Source: Lonicera japonica (lineage: Eukaryota > Streptophyta > Magnoliopsida > Dipsacales > Caprifoliaceae). Taken from it: 64,000 bases of DNA. Location of the stretch: the NCBI GenBank assembly GCA_021464415.1, contig CM038467.1, forward strand, positions 22,972,011-23,036,010. The letters are read 5' to 3'. The notes below the pieces were generated by a model that worked only from the letters and a program-made list of their open reading frames with translations, had not been told where the DNA came from and did no database searches. The position numbers were made by a program, and so were the translations under genes. Within the stretch, counting starts at the first letter, position 1; every line of letters starts with the position of its first letter. This document shows, piece after piece, positions 13,701 through 24,904 of the stretch.

Positions 13701-15801
13701 GCTTCTCCCAAAAAATGGAAGGGACGGAGGACGAGACAAGTAAAGTTCTGGTTGTTTCGACAAGATGACGATGTTTGCGTTCGGCCACCCCATTTTGTTG
13801 AGGGGTGTCGGGGCAAGAGAGTTGAGGAAGGGTCCCTTGAGATTTAAGGAAGTCAAGAAAGGATTTAGACAGATATTCACCACCAGAGTCTGATCGAAAA
13901 TTTTTAATTGTTTTTGAAAATTGAGTTTTAACCATAGTGGCAAATTCAATGTAAATTTTTAGGAAATCCGAACGAGAATGAAGTAAGTAAGTCCAGGTAT
14001 AACGGGAGTAATCATCAATGAATACAACGTAATATAAGGCCCCACCCATAGAGGTAACCGGGGCTTTACCCCAGACATCAGAATGCACAAGATCAAATGG
14101 AGAGTGGGAAACAGTAATACTATTATTAAAAGGAAGAGCCGGTTGTTTAGCCAGTTTACAAGAAACACAAGATGGATCTTTATCTAATGTAGCCGGTCCT
14201 AACAACCCTTGTTTAACCATAAACTGAAGACGAGAAAAGGAAACATGACCTAATCTAGAATGCCAGGAAAGAAAGGAGGAGGGATTGGAGGTAAACGTTG
14301 CAAAGGAAGAGCCACTGGGGGAAGGAATTTGTAACTTGTCCGTCACATATAGACGTCCGACTCTATGGCCTGTCCCAACTGATGTCCCTGTCGAACGGTC
14401 CTGCACAACAAAACCAGAAGAATCAAAAGAAATGGTTAGACCAAGGTCACATAATTGACCAACAGATAAGAGTTGCATAGAGAGTTTAGGGACAAGGAGA
14501 ACATCAGGAACAGACAAACCGTTGGTGGTATGGATGGAACCAATGTGGCTAGCAGAGATAGTGGAACCACTAGCTGTATGTATCGGGGAGATGAGTGCAT
14601 CGGGCTAGAGGTGACAAAAGGAGTAGAGTCAAAAGTCATGTGGTTTGAAGCTCCAGAATCGAGAAACCAGGGTGAGACGGGTGAACCAGTAGGAGCAGAG
14701 AAGGCAGATGCAACAGTATGATTGAGATGTGAAGGATTGGCGGAGTTCACATGAATGGTTTGCGGACAAAAACCAGGTGGAGATGGAGAGTTGATATTTG
14801 ATGGGTCAGACGATGTGAAGGCAGCAGTAGGGGGGGAGGAGTTTTGTAGGCCACGCATGTACCGAGAAGTAGGAGAGGGACAGTACTTGACGGTGTGACC
14901 AAATTCTTTACAGTAATTGCATTTAACCTGTGATAAACCTCTAGGTGCCCTAGGGGAAGGATGTGGAGAATATGCGGATGAGTAAGGAGGGCGTGGGGAA
15001 GGGTGATATGTGGAAGGTCGGGAAAATTGTTGTTGAGGGCGAGGGGTTGCAATGAATACAGAAGACAGAGAGGAAGAAATGCCGCGGCGGGTTTCTTCAG
15101 TAATTAGTTCAGTTAAGGCCACTTCAACTGTAGGCAGGGGTTTACGGTGAAGCATGGCAGCCCGTAGCGGTTCAAACTCTTCTCTGAGAGCCATGAGAAA
15201 CTGGACAAGGCGAGTCTCCTCACGAAAGGTTTCCCATAATTTCAGATCAGTGGTCCATGGTGGTTCCATAAGTTCTAACTGATCCCATATAATGGACATA
15301 GTGGAGTGAAAGTCGGAAACAGATTGGCCCACTTGTTGCTGGAGGGCTCGAATATCTTGTTCAAGCTTGTACTTTTTGGCAAAGTTGGATTGGACATACC
15401 GGTTTGCCAAAAAAGTCCAAGCTTTTTGAGCAGTATCACATTTGCCAAGTTGTATGCTAATGGAGGGGATTACAGTATTTGCAATCCAGGTCAAGATTTT
15501 GTTGTTGTTAATATCCCATTCAGAAAATATGGGATCAGTATCAGCAGGACATGTTGCTTTTCCGGAGACATAATTCCAGAGACCTTTTCCTTTTAAAAAA
15601 TTGCGAAATAACATGGACCAATGACTGTAATTGTTGCCATCAAGTTTAATGGTAATAGGTATTTCAGAATTGGAAGACATGTTGAAAGGGGAACTAGTAA
15701 TTAATAGAGATGAAACCTGAGATTGATATTGTAGGAGTGGAGTTGGCAAAAACAGAGGTCACGGTTGAGTCCGGAAGGCTGAAAAACCAAGGAATAAGTG
15801 T

Positions 15802-15839
<38 letters not shown>

Positions 15840-18800
15840 AACAGTAAACTAACGGCGTTATCTAACCGCCGTTAACTCTGACGGTTGCAGCTGACGGCGT
15901 CACTAACGGTAGTGGCGCACGTGTGGCGAGTAGGCGCGTGTGCGCGTGCGTAGCGCGAGGATCACTCTCCAGCGCGTGAAGGCGCGTGCGAGGGTGTTTT
16001 CAGAAAATTCTTTCGGGGTTACTTTCGTCTTGCTGAGACGATCACAGTGGTGCCGGGCTACGGAGTTTTGGCGGTGATTTAGATAGGTTTCGAGAGTATT
16101 GAAAAATGTGGGTTTGGTGTTGTGGGTTTGGTGTTGTGGTAATGAGAGAGTTTGAGCAGAGGAATTGCTGGGAGTGATGAGGGTGATGCAGGAGGTATTT
16201 GTGGGTAAAAAAAAATTTAAGATTGTTGCTCTGATACCATGATAAAATTAAGAAGGTAAAGAATTATAGCAAGAGAGTTAAGGAAATAGAGAATATGTTA
16301 TTGTAGTTGTATATCTATGTTTTTGTGTATTTCTTACAATGAGAGAAAGCTCTTATATATACAAGAGCAAGAGGCTATCAAAACATCATAATTACAAAAC
16401 AAATGATGAGAACAAACAACATAATTACATTACACATTGATAGAACATGGAGAGGGAATATACAACACATCACTAGAACATGGAGAGGCATCACTAGAAC
16501 ATGGAGAGGGAATATACAACACATCACTAGAACATGGAGATGGGAACATGGAGAGGGAATATGCCTGCCTTTAACAGTTCTATCTAGTCATGCTTACAAG
16601 TTTTTTTTATCTAAGAGATGGGGTATCAACGTAATTGATAATCTTTCTGCAGCAATACAGCATATCACATGCAGCCTTTTAAAACGGTACTTCTAATCTG
16701 AGACATCTCGAAAAAATTATAAGACTCCTAAATATTTGAGATCGGAGAAGGTATATATTGCTCCAAGATCTCCCAACTTGTCCAATGTGGGATTCGAGTA
16801 CATTCCTCCATTACACTACTCTACCCATATTCCTTTCTTCGTTCTATTGCACATTTTTCAAACCTTGGGCGATATTCTTTCACGAGTGAAAACTCACCAA
16901 AGCAAAGCCCAAATTCAAAATTAAATTCAAAATCCTTCTAAACCGTAATAGAAACTTCACTATGAAACAACCTACTCAACAATATCCTCGCTCGTTGTCT
17001 TGAATTCCATGCCTCATTAAATATCTTTCTTCTCCCAGCTATGCATTAACCAAAAACAGCTCAACAACGTTGTCAAACAGATCCAAGAAAATCTAAATTA
17101 CTGCTGAAGGCCGGATTATACGCCTCCCATGAGATTCTTGACCCATTACAACTTGAATTTTTTCCAAGTAACTCATTACACAGCCCATCTTCTTTGACCA
17201 ACAAGGGAACTAATGAATTGAAATATTAAACTAAAAACTCTCTCAATCATAAGACCATACAAGTGGTAAATCAAATCCTATTATTTACAAGAACTAGCTT
17301 TCTAGAGCAAAATTGGTTCCTCCAACACAACACTGTTTTTACTTCATTTTAGTTTTGTTAAATCATCTCTACTTTGAAGGGAACTAATTTAACTAAAACT
17401 GTGACTTGCACATTCAATAAAAAGGATCGACATAGTAATCTTTAGAAAAAGGAGATATAGTACGTACAACCCAATTATCCAATATTAATTCATGAGATTT
17501 TGCCACTCATTTCAAATTTTCAATCCAAAATGCTCAGACTATCTTATCTTTAGAAAACAAGGTAAGGACCTCTACATCAATTTTTATCAAATACTTCTGC
17601 GTTTTCTCAAATTTTTAATCTCACTTTATGTCATAAATCAATAGTTCCATTTTTTATTTTGTTTTTAGAATATAATCAATGTCACCACTCACCAATGTAC
17701 CAAAATCTCACAAAGTCATAATTTAAAAAAAAAAAAAAACAATAGTGCTAAATTATGAGTCTTTCTCAGATATACGTAATTGTTCAATAATATTATTGTT
17801 GAAACTATAAATTTTACTTCCAAAAATCATATTCTGAAAGAGTAGAGCAATATATAAAATCGAGAGACCAACGGCACTAATGGTTTTAATATATCTTAAA
17901 ATACCGAATAACCGCATGCTTAGCGATCCTTTGAATAATTATATTTCCCAAAAAGAATAATTTCCGTCCACAAGAATATTCCAACGAGCATGTGGCAGAT
18001 AACCCATATAGTACAAAGTAGAGATCAAACGTATTAAATTACCTGAAACCTTAACCAATGAACCCTGAAGCCGCGGCTCAGCCGAGAGAGAAAGCAAAGC
18101 CAATTTAGCAGCCGCGGCCCATCGACACACAGCCTCCTCAGCACACCCACAAGCCGCCAGCTTCTGAGCCAGCCATAGCATCTCAGCCGAAAGCTTCTCA
18201 GCCGAACTCCCCGGCCCACTCAACTCCTCCCCACTCCTCCGGAACCGGGTCCAGAACACATCCCCACAATACCAAACCGCTCTAAAAACCTGGTTCACCC
18301 CATAATAAACCCGGTTTGTCCGGTTCTTGTTGGTCTCTTCTCCGGCCGGCTCGACCTGGTCGTTATCCAAAGAACCGACCCTGGCTTCGAGCTGGCTTAG
18401 AGTCTTTGAGAAAGCTGCCGACAAAGCCGCACAGTTGACTTCACGCAAGGTTTCGTTACCTGTTGGGGAAAATAATTAATGGAAGACAAGATAGCCAGAG
18501 CATTGGATCTATTTTTGTAGGAATTGTTTTGTGCAAATTAATGTAGTACTATTAAATGAGGAAATTACAGTAAAAAATTAAGTAGTGGACTAGCATTTCG
18601 ATATTCTTAAACCACATAAATAGTAGTTCACAGTATAAATTATATAACTTTTTATATTGATACTTCGGAAAGTTGAACTTTTTTGTTTTTTGATTCGTAA
18701 TGATGTGAATAGTGCGTTTTTCTTAAAAAAAAAAAAAAAGAGTCAACACATTTAATATATTATTTTTTTTATTTTATTTTGTAATTTTACAATTATTTGT

Positions 18801-19657
18801 ATAAAAAGTTCAAATTTATAGGATTAGACGCCGAGCCATGGATGCTGCACACCTGATTTCCATACATTTGTGTATCTAATTTTAAAAAGGAAAAAAAAAA
18901 AGTTTGTAGCGAAATTTTCTATTAATGTAGAATTTGCTGGTTGGAACCTCATCAAAACAAATTATTATTTTTAAAAATTAATAATTATAGAAGTAAAATA
19001 GAAAATTATTCTCATAATTTAGTGTGATAATTGAAATAGGTGCCTTCCCCGTTTAGGATTTGGAGATAGAAAATTTTAAATGGATGCAGTCAATATTTCT
19101 ATTTTTTTAACTAATGCTGTCTGCGGTAAATAAATATTGCCTCACGATATTTGTTTTTATCTAAAATTGGATGCTAAATGTTTTTAATATATTTCACAGC
19201 ACTGATAAATAATAGTATCCAGAAATAATAACTGAAGCACTAAAATATCCAATTTACCTTCCAAGAGGTTATCGTCGATGATTTTCTCGGTCAAAGACCT
19301 TACGATCTCGTATTTGCGGGAACTGACCGGAATTTCATTGACGATGGACAATAACTGAGAGAGAGCACGAGCGATGCCAGAGTCGCCGGCGCCGGGGAAG
19401 GGCGGGGAGTGGGCGTCGGACTTGGATTTGGGGGGTTTAGAGTAGCTGTAATTATCTTCAGAAGGGCTTAAGTAAGGAAAAAGAGAGGGGAGAAGTCGAA
19501 GGAAGAAGACGAAGGTTGATATTAGAATGTATCGGATTAATTGTAGGAGTTTGTATTTTGCTCCTAAATTAACGAGGGCTTTGTCGCCATAGATAAAGAG
19601 AGAAGTTATCAGGTTTTTGAGAAGGAGAGGAGATAGGGTGCTCGGCGAGGATTCCAT
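10787..19657 (-). CDS. Conserved-looking plant protein of unknown function, 388 aa, intron carries a Copia element
   Basis: Three coding exons, 19657-19258, 18459-18043 and 11136-10787, join in phase (400+417+350 nt) to encode 388 residues. The N-terminus has a hydrophobic segment (about residues 38-61, LIRYILISTFVFFLRLLP), so membrane attachment is plausible. A Ser/Pro/Lys-rich linker follows, then helical segments (ARALSQLLSIVNEIPVSSRK; FSKTLSQLEARV), an Ala/Leu-rich helix region and an acidic helix near the C-terminus (KKELERVLEDIIESLEEEE). I recall similar plant proteins but no named domain or function, and I give none. Intron 2 is 6906 bp, of which 5363 bp is a Copia retrotransposon; without it the intron would be about 1.5 kb. 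The splice sites around it are intact. The start is the first ATG of a frame that runs unbroken into exon 1. Confidence 0.85.
11214..11550 (-). repeat. 3' LTR of the Copia element
   Basis: 337 bp, apparently identical to 16240-16576. As a 3' LTR it supplies the polyadenylation signal for the element; because it lies in a host intron in sense orientation it could also end host transcripts early. Confidence 0.95.
11551..11560 (-). other. Polypurine tract of the Copia element
   Basis: The minus strand reads TGCAGGGGGG immediately before the 3' LTR, the expected site for plus-strand DNA priming. Confidence 0.8.
11570..14610 (-). pseudogene. pol: Copia pol: integrase, reverse transcriptase, RNase H (one frame break near 13708)
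   Basis: Two overlapping frames carry it: about 14600-13507 and 13816-11570. The first holds the integrase zinc-binding region (HSRLGHVSF ... CVSCKLAKQ) and the DDE core (Asp in HSDVWG, Asp in RSDSGGEY, Glu in NGVAERKH). The second holds the end of integrase, reverse transcriptase (QMDVKNAFLHGDL and the active-site YVDDM) and RNase H (YSDSDWAGD, SSAEAEYRAL, RTKHIEVDCHF), and ends at a stop at 11570. Frames change at 13706-13710 in a G run of the coding strand, consistent with loss of one base. All catalytic residues I could place are present, so the decay is limited to the frame breaks. Confidence 0.9.
14436..15680 (-). pseudogene. gag: Copia gag and start of protease (frame breaks near 14600)
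   Basis: The start is taken at 15680 (MSSNSEIPITIKLDGNNYSH), which opens the typical Copia gag N-terminus; an in-frame Met at 15749 is less likely. The capsid-like region is followed by a Pro/Ser-rich stretch, a CCHC zinc knuckle (CNYCKEFGHTVKYC) that binds nucleic acid, and the protease active-site motif DSGASNH. Soon after that motif, near 14600-14605, the frame leaves the family pattern and the expected continuation is found in the neighbouring frame, consistent with loss of one base. The product would be cut in the protease and separated from integrase and polymerase. Confidence 0.88.
15770..16227 (-). other. Copia untranslated leader with A36 tract and GC-rich block
   Basis: Between the primer site and gag the sense strand carries a run of 36 A (T36 at 15803-15838) and, just upstream, about 190 bp of unusually GC-rich sequence (15845-16040) with repeated GCGCGTG/ACGGCG words. 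It has no open frame. Leader regions of such elements normally carry packaging and dimerisation signals; whether this one does is inference. Confidence 0.6.
16228..16239 (-). other. Primer binding site for initiator tRNA-Met
   Basis: The minus strand reads TGGTATCAGAGC directly next to the 5' LTR with no spacer. This is the usual plant Copia primer site, complementary to the 3' end of initiator tRNA-Met. Confidence 0.93.
16240..16576 (-). repeat. 5' LTR of the Copia element
   Basis: On the minus strand it starts TGTTAAAGG and ends TTTTATCA. It contains a TATA-like run (16353-16362) that could drive element transcription leftwards, and short internal tandem copies of an AACATGGAGAGGGAATATAC motif (16441-16560). 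I saw no difference from the other LTR. Confidence 0.95.
16582..18042 (-). other. Host part of intron 2 of the 388-aa gene
   Basis: Unique AT-rich sequence between the Copia target duplication and the donor site at 18042 (GTAATT). Its best frames are short and show no family likeness. No RNA gene was seen. Confidence 0.6.
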
Positions 19658-19767
19658 TTTGGCACCCTTTTTCTCTTTTTCTTTTGGAAGCGTTTGGAGT
19701 TTTTGTGGGTAGAAAGAAATAAGGAAGTTTACGGTGAAGTAGGCTAAGCGACGATATTGGCCCCCTT

Positions 19768-19775
19768 CTTATATC
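19768..19775 (-). promoter_or_regulatory. Possible TATA box of the 388-aa gene
   Basis: The minus strand reads GATATAAG about 110 bp upstream of the ATG at 19657. Position fits; the sequence is a weak match to the TATA consensus. Confidence 0.35.
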
Positions 19776-19779
19776 ACCA

Positions 19780-21251
19780 TTTTTTTATTTTTATTTTTAT
19801 TTTTCTGAAAGCTTGGTCAAGAATTAATGTAGAATTTTTTTGGTAAGTTCTATTGAGGTGCAATCCACCTTGAGAGTTTCAAGTCGATTCAAAATAGTCT
19901 CACTAATAATTAATTTATGTGATAATTTTATACTATTGGACCAAGAGGTTTGGTTATAGAATAAATTTTTTGATTTCTTTGTACAATGTTACTTTATCAC
20001 ATTAAATGTAAGATTTATATTTAATTGTGGAATGAATCTAGTTTTAAAAAAAAAATTATACTTAGATAATTTAAATATGAAAAAAAAATTATATATAGGT
20101 GATTCGTATATGGAACCACATGCTAAATGAATCATCTCTCATAGAAATTTAATAGTAAAACAAGCCATTGAGCCAATATTACAAATTAAGGCTTGTAATA
20201 TTAGTAATATTACAATGAATCATCTCTCATAGAAATTCAATTCAGATTTTAAAAGATTCTAACCGACTTTTTAAAATCCGTGATAATTAGCGGTCTAACC
20301 ATTTGAAATTAGTTTAATGCGTGATAACCACATTAGTAAAAGATAGAATAAAGACTTTATAGGGATAGAGAAAAAATTCTAATGCATTCATCACATAATA
20401 AGAAATTTGGATTTTGAGAGAGGGGAAGGGGAGAGAGAGAGAATGTTGAGTAAAGTTCTTAAATGAATTAGAAATCCATCTGAAATCTCTAAGTAAGTGA
20501 GAAGATTTCAAGATGGATTTTTATGTATAAAAAAGGCTTTACAATCCACCAAAATCCACCACTAATTAAAATCCTACTAAGTCATTAGACTTTTGAATAC
20601 CATAAAATTTAGACGAATTTTTTAAAATCTTAATTGAATACATCGAGATTTTAAAAGACTTTTTAAAATCTCAATTGAATACATCATGATTTTAAAAGAC
20701 TTTTTAAAATCTCAATTGAATACCCATGAACTTTAAAAGTCCATAAAAATCCTATAGATTCTAAATCCAATACACCCCCGTAAATGTAAGAATTAATTAG
20801 TTTCCAATTTAAATATGCCAACTTTTATAAAATACTAGTTTTCTAACCCATGCAATGCACAGGCGTATTTATAAATTTATATATATATACATATTTTATT
20901 TTATTTTTAATTACTTTTTTTTATTAGATGGATTCTAAATTAGAGATATATAATTGTTCTTTTTAATTGTAAGATTTTCATAGAAATAACATAAAGGGGT
21001 TAAAGGACTATTATTAAATAATATCATTAGAAATTTATTGCAAAACTCATGTAAAAAAAATATTAATGTCTTGTTAAAATCTAATAGTATATATATAAGT
21101 ATAAAGCAGTAAATATAAATATACGTGACAACTAAATATAAATAATTAATATATATAAAAATAATAGTATATATAAAATAAAACAATATATATATAAATA
21201 TAATATAATAAATAATATTACACATGGCAACTAAAGACCTTTGTAAACATT
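19780..21251. other. Intergenic stretch, AT-rich with repeat relics
   Basis: No gene seen. It holds short repeated words (AATGAATCATCTCTCATAGAAATT at 20130 and 20215), a 41-bp tandem repeat described separately and long (TA)n-like runs (21080-21210). Confidence 0.5.
20617..20741. repeat. Tandem repeat, three units of about 41 bp
   Basis: The unit TTTTTAAAATCTCAATTGAATAC...GATTTTAAAAGAC occurs three times in a row with a few differences. AAAATC/GATTTT words make each unit partly self-complementary. Together with the flank ending CCAATACACCCCCGT this resembles one side of a hAT-type MITE, but I could not find the matching left end. Confidence 0.6.
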
Positions 21252-21855
21252 TAGGCTCCGTTTGATTGCAAGATGTAAAAAGAAAATAAATTAAGTTAGT
21301 TTTAGTGAAAAGATGGAAAATAAGTTGAGTGATAGAAGTGATATCTTCTTGATTTTTAAGTTTTTCCATGAAAAAATTTTCTTTGCTTAGGCTCCATTTG
21401 ATAGTAACATGAAAAATGAAAATAAAAATAACTAATTTGGTAAGAAGATGGAAAATAAGTTGAAACATATGGTGAGATACTCTCCATCTTATACTCATTT
21501 TTGTGAGTATATGTCCCTCATCCTCCTTTAATGTTTTGTAAAAAAAATTTCTCCATCATCATCCAAAGAAAATTTTATCATGAAAAAAAGCAAAAGGCAA
21601 GAGTTAATATCGATCACCACATGCTTCAACTTATTTTTCATCTTCTCACCTAAATTAGTTATTTTTCCTTTCATTTTTCATGTTGCTATCAAACGGAGCC
21701 TTAGTGGTGAGTAAAAATTTTTCATCAAAAATATTGAAGGATGGATGATATATACTCATAAAATGAGTAACATCTCTCACTTTATGTTATATCTTTTCAC
21801 ACTTACTAACTAAATTTATTTTTCTTGTTCATCTTTACAATCAAACAGACCCTTA
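21252..21855. repeat. Outer MITE, interrupted by a related inner MITE
   Basis: Left end TAGGCTCCGTTTGATTGCAA and right end TACAATCAAACAGACCCTTA are inverted copies, about 38 bp on each side. The middle is occupied by the element at 21388-21702, so the outer element was about 290 bp before the second insertion. It has no coding capacity; the mobilising transposase family is not certain. Confidence 0.65.
21388..21702. repeat. Inner MITE, about 50-bp terminal inverted repeats
   Basis: Left end TAGGCTCCATTTGATAGTAA and right end TTGCTATCAAACGGAGCCTTA pair over about 50 bp, including CATGAAAAATGA/TCATTTTTCATG and AATAACTAATTT/AAATTAGTTATT. It is non-coding and lies inside the outer element at 21252-21855. 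A decayed relative lies at 9143-9440. Confidence 0.7.
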
Positions 21856-22216
21856 ATGTAGTAAATTTTCTCACTCCTCTCATTTTATATATATACTATA
21901 TGATATGATTTCATTTTTAGTTAGGTGATTAAACTCTTCATGTCTGACTTACTATCTGTCAATTATAAAAAAGATGTACTTATTATCACGGTAGAATGTC
22001 GTCATTTGTAAATTTAGATTATGTTTGTATCTGTTGTCTGACTTTATTAATGTGTGATAGTTTTTAATTTATTTTACAAATAGGCAAATAAATAATACAC
22101 TAAAAATTATTATACGAATTGTATTTAATTAACGAAGAATTGGAGCTAAAAAATAGTTAATACTATTAAAACAATTTAATAATTGACACATCAACATTGG
22201 CATCTATAAACATTAA

Positions 22217-22836
22217 GGGCTCGTTTGGTTCGAGTTTTGGGAATGGAATGGGCATACTTGATTCCTGAAAAGTTTTTTTCCTGGCATCTAGGATGCCATG
22301 CCGATATTTGGTTCAACCGGGAATAAGAATGGAATAAAGTATCAATTACAAAAATACTCTTCTTTTTATAAGATGAGAAGACATCACATACTAATTTTTT
22401 AAAAGAGACAATTACTATAATAAATTACAAAAATTACACATGCCTAGCTAATAACTATCCTGCAAAAATTACAATTTTTGTAATTAAAAAAAAATTACAA
22501 CAGGAAAAAAGAACAGAAAAAAGTTCAATTTTTTTTTCATTTTTGTGCAGCAGCGTAACTAAAAAAAATAGTTTCAAACAATATTTTCATACACGGATGG
22601 AAAAAGAATTATTTATTCATAAGGAAGAGTGTTATTTTGGTCATAACATGAAAAATTAAAAAAGATGCCCATTGGTAATCGTTTATTTCTTATGATTTAA
22701 ATGGGAGAACTTGGGGGGAAAGGTTTGTTCCTGGAATCATTTATTCCGGATTTAAAACTTGAACTAAACGCGGGAATCATTTCGGAATGGAATATAGCAT
22801 TCCCGGAATGGTTTAAATCTTGAACCAAACGAGCCA
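22217..22836. repeat. MITE-like element with GGCTCGTTTGGTT termini
   Basis: Left end GGGCTCGTTTGGTTCGAGTT and right end TTGAACCAAACGAGCC are inverted repeats; inside, GGGAATGGAATGGGCAT and ATGGAATATAGCATTCCCGG are further related pairs. There is no open frame. A hAT-like origin is possible, but flanks show only imperfect duplication. Confidence 0.6.
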
Positions 22837-23289
22837 TAAAGGAATTCTAATATAGCATGTTTATTTCTGATGAGCACTTTGTCGAGATGGTAGGATTGCA
22901 ATGAAACAAATGCCATTGTTAAAATTGAAAATATTTAAAATTAAAAGTTTCGACCAATGGGGACAAGGGTGAATGCTATATGACTTAATTTCTTTTATAC
23001 CCACAAATTGAAATGTAAGTTCATTGAGTGGGCGAGTGAGAAAGTGAACACAGTAAAATATTTATGGTTTGATTGATAGAAAAATATTGAAAATGACAAA
23101 ATCTAATTTGGTTTTATGAAAAGTTAGAAAAATAGATGGTGATTTAGTGAAATGTTTATAATTTTATTATTAAAAAAAATCATCACGCAAGGATTAAATA
23201 CCATGGGAAACGAAAAATTAATAGAATATTTTATTAAATCGTTTGTAACTTTTTCTACCACCCCATAATTCCAATGGTATTTTCAATCG

Positions 23290-23290
<1 letters not shown>

Positions 23291-23331
<41 letters not shown>
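23291..23331. repeat. (TTA)n microsatellite, about 14 units
   Basis: An uninterrupted TTA run of 41 bp. Confidence 0.95.
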
Positions 23332-23360
23332 GTGTTTTTAAGATTCTAAAGTTTACTTCA

Positions 23361-23605
23361 AGGCCTCACTTGGTTAACCGAGGGAAATTAATTCTCATGT
23401 CTTTTTCATGTGTTGTTATTCAAAAATTTTGTAATAAATGTTGGGAAGTCACAAAGGAAAATCAATCGTATGAATTTTGAGAGGAATGACTTTAACCTTT
23501 ATTTTTTTCCTCTATCAAGAAAGTGTTTCTAGAATTTATGTTTACCAAAAAAAAAGAAGAACTTTCGTTTTCTGAGTGTTCAAATTCGTGAACTAAACAA
23601 GGCCT
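23361..23605. repeat. Short MITE, same family as 49031-49310
   Basis: Left end AGGCCTCACTTGGTTAACC and right end GTGAACTAAACAAGGCC are inverted repeats. The interior (AATAAATGTTGGGAAGTCAC, AATCAATCGTATGAATTTTG, GAATTTATGTTTACCAAA) runs parallel to the element at 49031-49310 with many substitutions. Non-coding. Confidence 0.6.
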
Positions 23606-24904
23606 AAAAAAAAGAAAATACATTTAGATGAATGCAGACAAAAGAGTGGCACGTGTGTCATACTGTCATTGTAGAAATATTTGTAACCCGAACTCTCTTG
23701 ATTTTGAAAATATATTTATCTATGTAGTGCTTATCAAATAGGTGAAAACATGTCCTAATTTGATGTTGATGAGAAATTATAGTTTAAGTTTGCATCTTTG
23801 ATTTGGAAGTTCGACTCATGAATTTTAAAACCGGTTTGAGGTCGGTAATTTTTTTATTGAGGCAGGTTTGAAATTTTTGAAATAAAACATCGACTCGGTT
23901 TGGGTTCTACTTCTGCCTGAATTATATTGTTTTTCTTTTAAATATTCTTATATTATTTCATAATTATATAGAATCAGAGAGACTCAATAGAAGTTCAAGC
24001 TAAAGCATACAAATAAGTAGGGTGAGTTCAATATAAAACTTGCACCAGGTCATGCCAGGTTCAGATCAAGTGCGGTTTTAGATGGGTCGGGTTTGGATTT
24101 AGCCTAATCCACCCTAAGCACCACATAAAAGTAATCAATTCATTTTTGAGATAATAGGGCTACTCTCTCCATTTCAAAACTGAAAGTTTGCTAATTTTTT
24201 TGATATGTTTTAAATTAAGAATTTATTTAAAAAACATATAAATATATATATATATATATATATAATAAAAGTATTATAACTATTTGTAAAAAATATTTGT
24301 ATAAATATTGAGTTAATTTAATGTAATGAAAAAAAGTAATTTTAATTGAGAGAACAATCATGACCAAGATTCTCTCAATATCCTAAAAAAATCCCCTTAA
24401 TTTTCAAAACGATTATACTTAATATTAAATAATATATAATTTTAAAAATATATAATATAATTTATTATAATTTGATAAAACGATAATTATGTTGAAGATG
24501 TGAATATTGTTGATGAAATGATGGTTGATGTGAATGTAGGAGGACGACTAGAAAGGGGAGTGACATTTTGTGGTGAATACAGTTTGGACCTTCAAATGGG
24601 TTTGCTTACGTGGCAATTAATGATTTGCAGAGACACAGTTCGTTTCGTGGTTTATCATCCTCGATCTGTACGTTGATTAGCTGGACTTCAATCAATGTGC
24701 AGTTATCTCCTCATACAATGAATGGGAAAAAAATTTGATCTAGTCAAAATTGGATAGGATTATTGATTCTTAATAATAAAATGATACGTATTTATTTTTA
24801 TTTATTTAAATTAAATAAACAAATAAAAAAATTAATTTTAGATAAAAATGGATCATGAATTTGTAAGATAAATGAGCATTAATGTTTTCTAATAATATTG
24901 TGGT

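Larger units (their letters stand above)
11214..16576 (-). mobile_element. Complete Copia-type LTR retrotransposon, 5363 bp
   Basis: Two 337-bp terminal repeats bound a gag-pol interior whose order (gag, protease, integrase, reverse transcriptase, RNase H) is that of Ty1/Copia elements. GTTCT lies on both flanks (11209-11213 and 16577-16581), a perfect 5-bp target duplication. The repeats read TG...CA, a tRNA-Met primer site abuts the 5' LTR and a purine tract abuts the 3' LTR. The LTRs look identical base for base, so the insertion is recent. It sits in intron 2 of the 388-aa gene, in the same orientation as that gene. Two single-base frame breaks interrupt the coding region (near 14600-14605 and 13706-13710), so this copy is probably not autonomous unless these are assembly errors. 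The subfamily within Copia is not assigned. Confidence 0.97.
22837..24904. other. Intergenic stretch with microsatellite and a small MITE
   Basis: No gene seen. It contains a (TTA) array at 23291-23331 (about 14 units), a short MITE at 23361-23605 and (AT)n at 24241-24264. Confidence 0.5.

Noticed and set aside
20935..21498. Long minus-strand open frame of 187 codons
   Set aside because: Composition is that of AT-rich repeats (Ile/Tyr/Phe runs) and it overlaps the nested MITEs.
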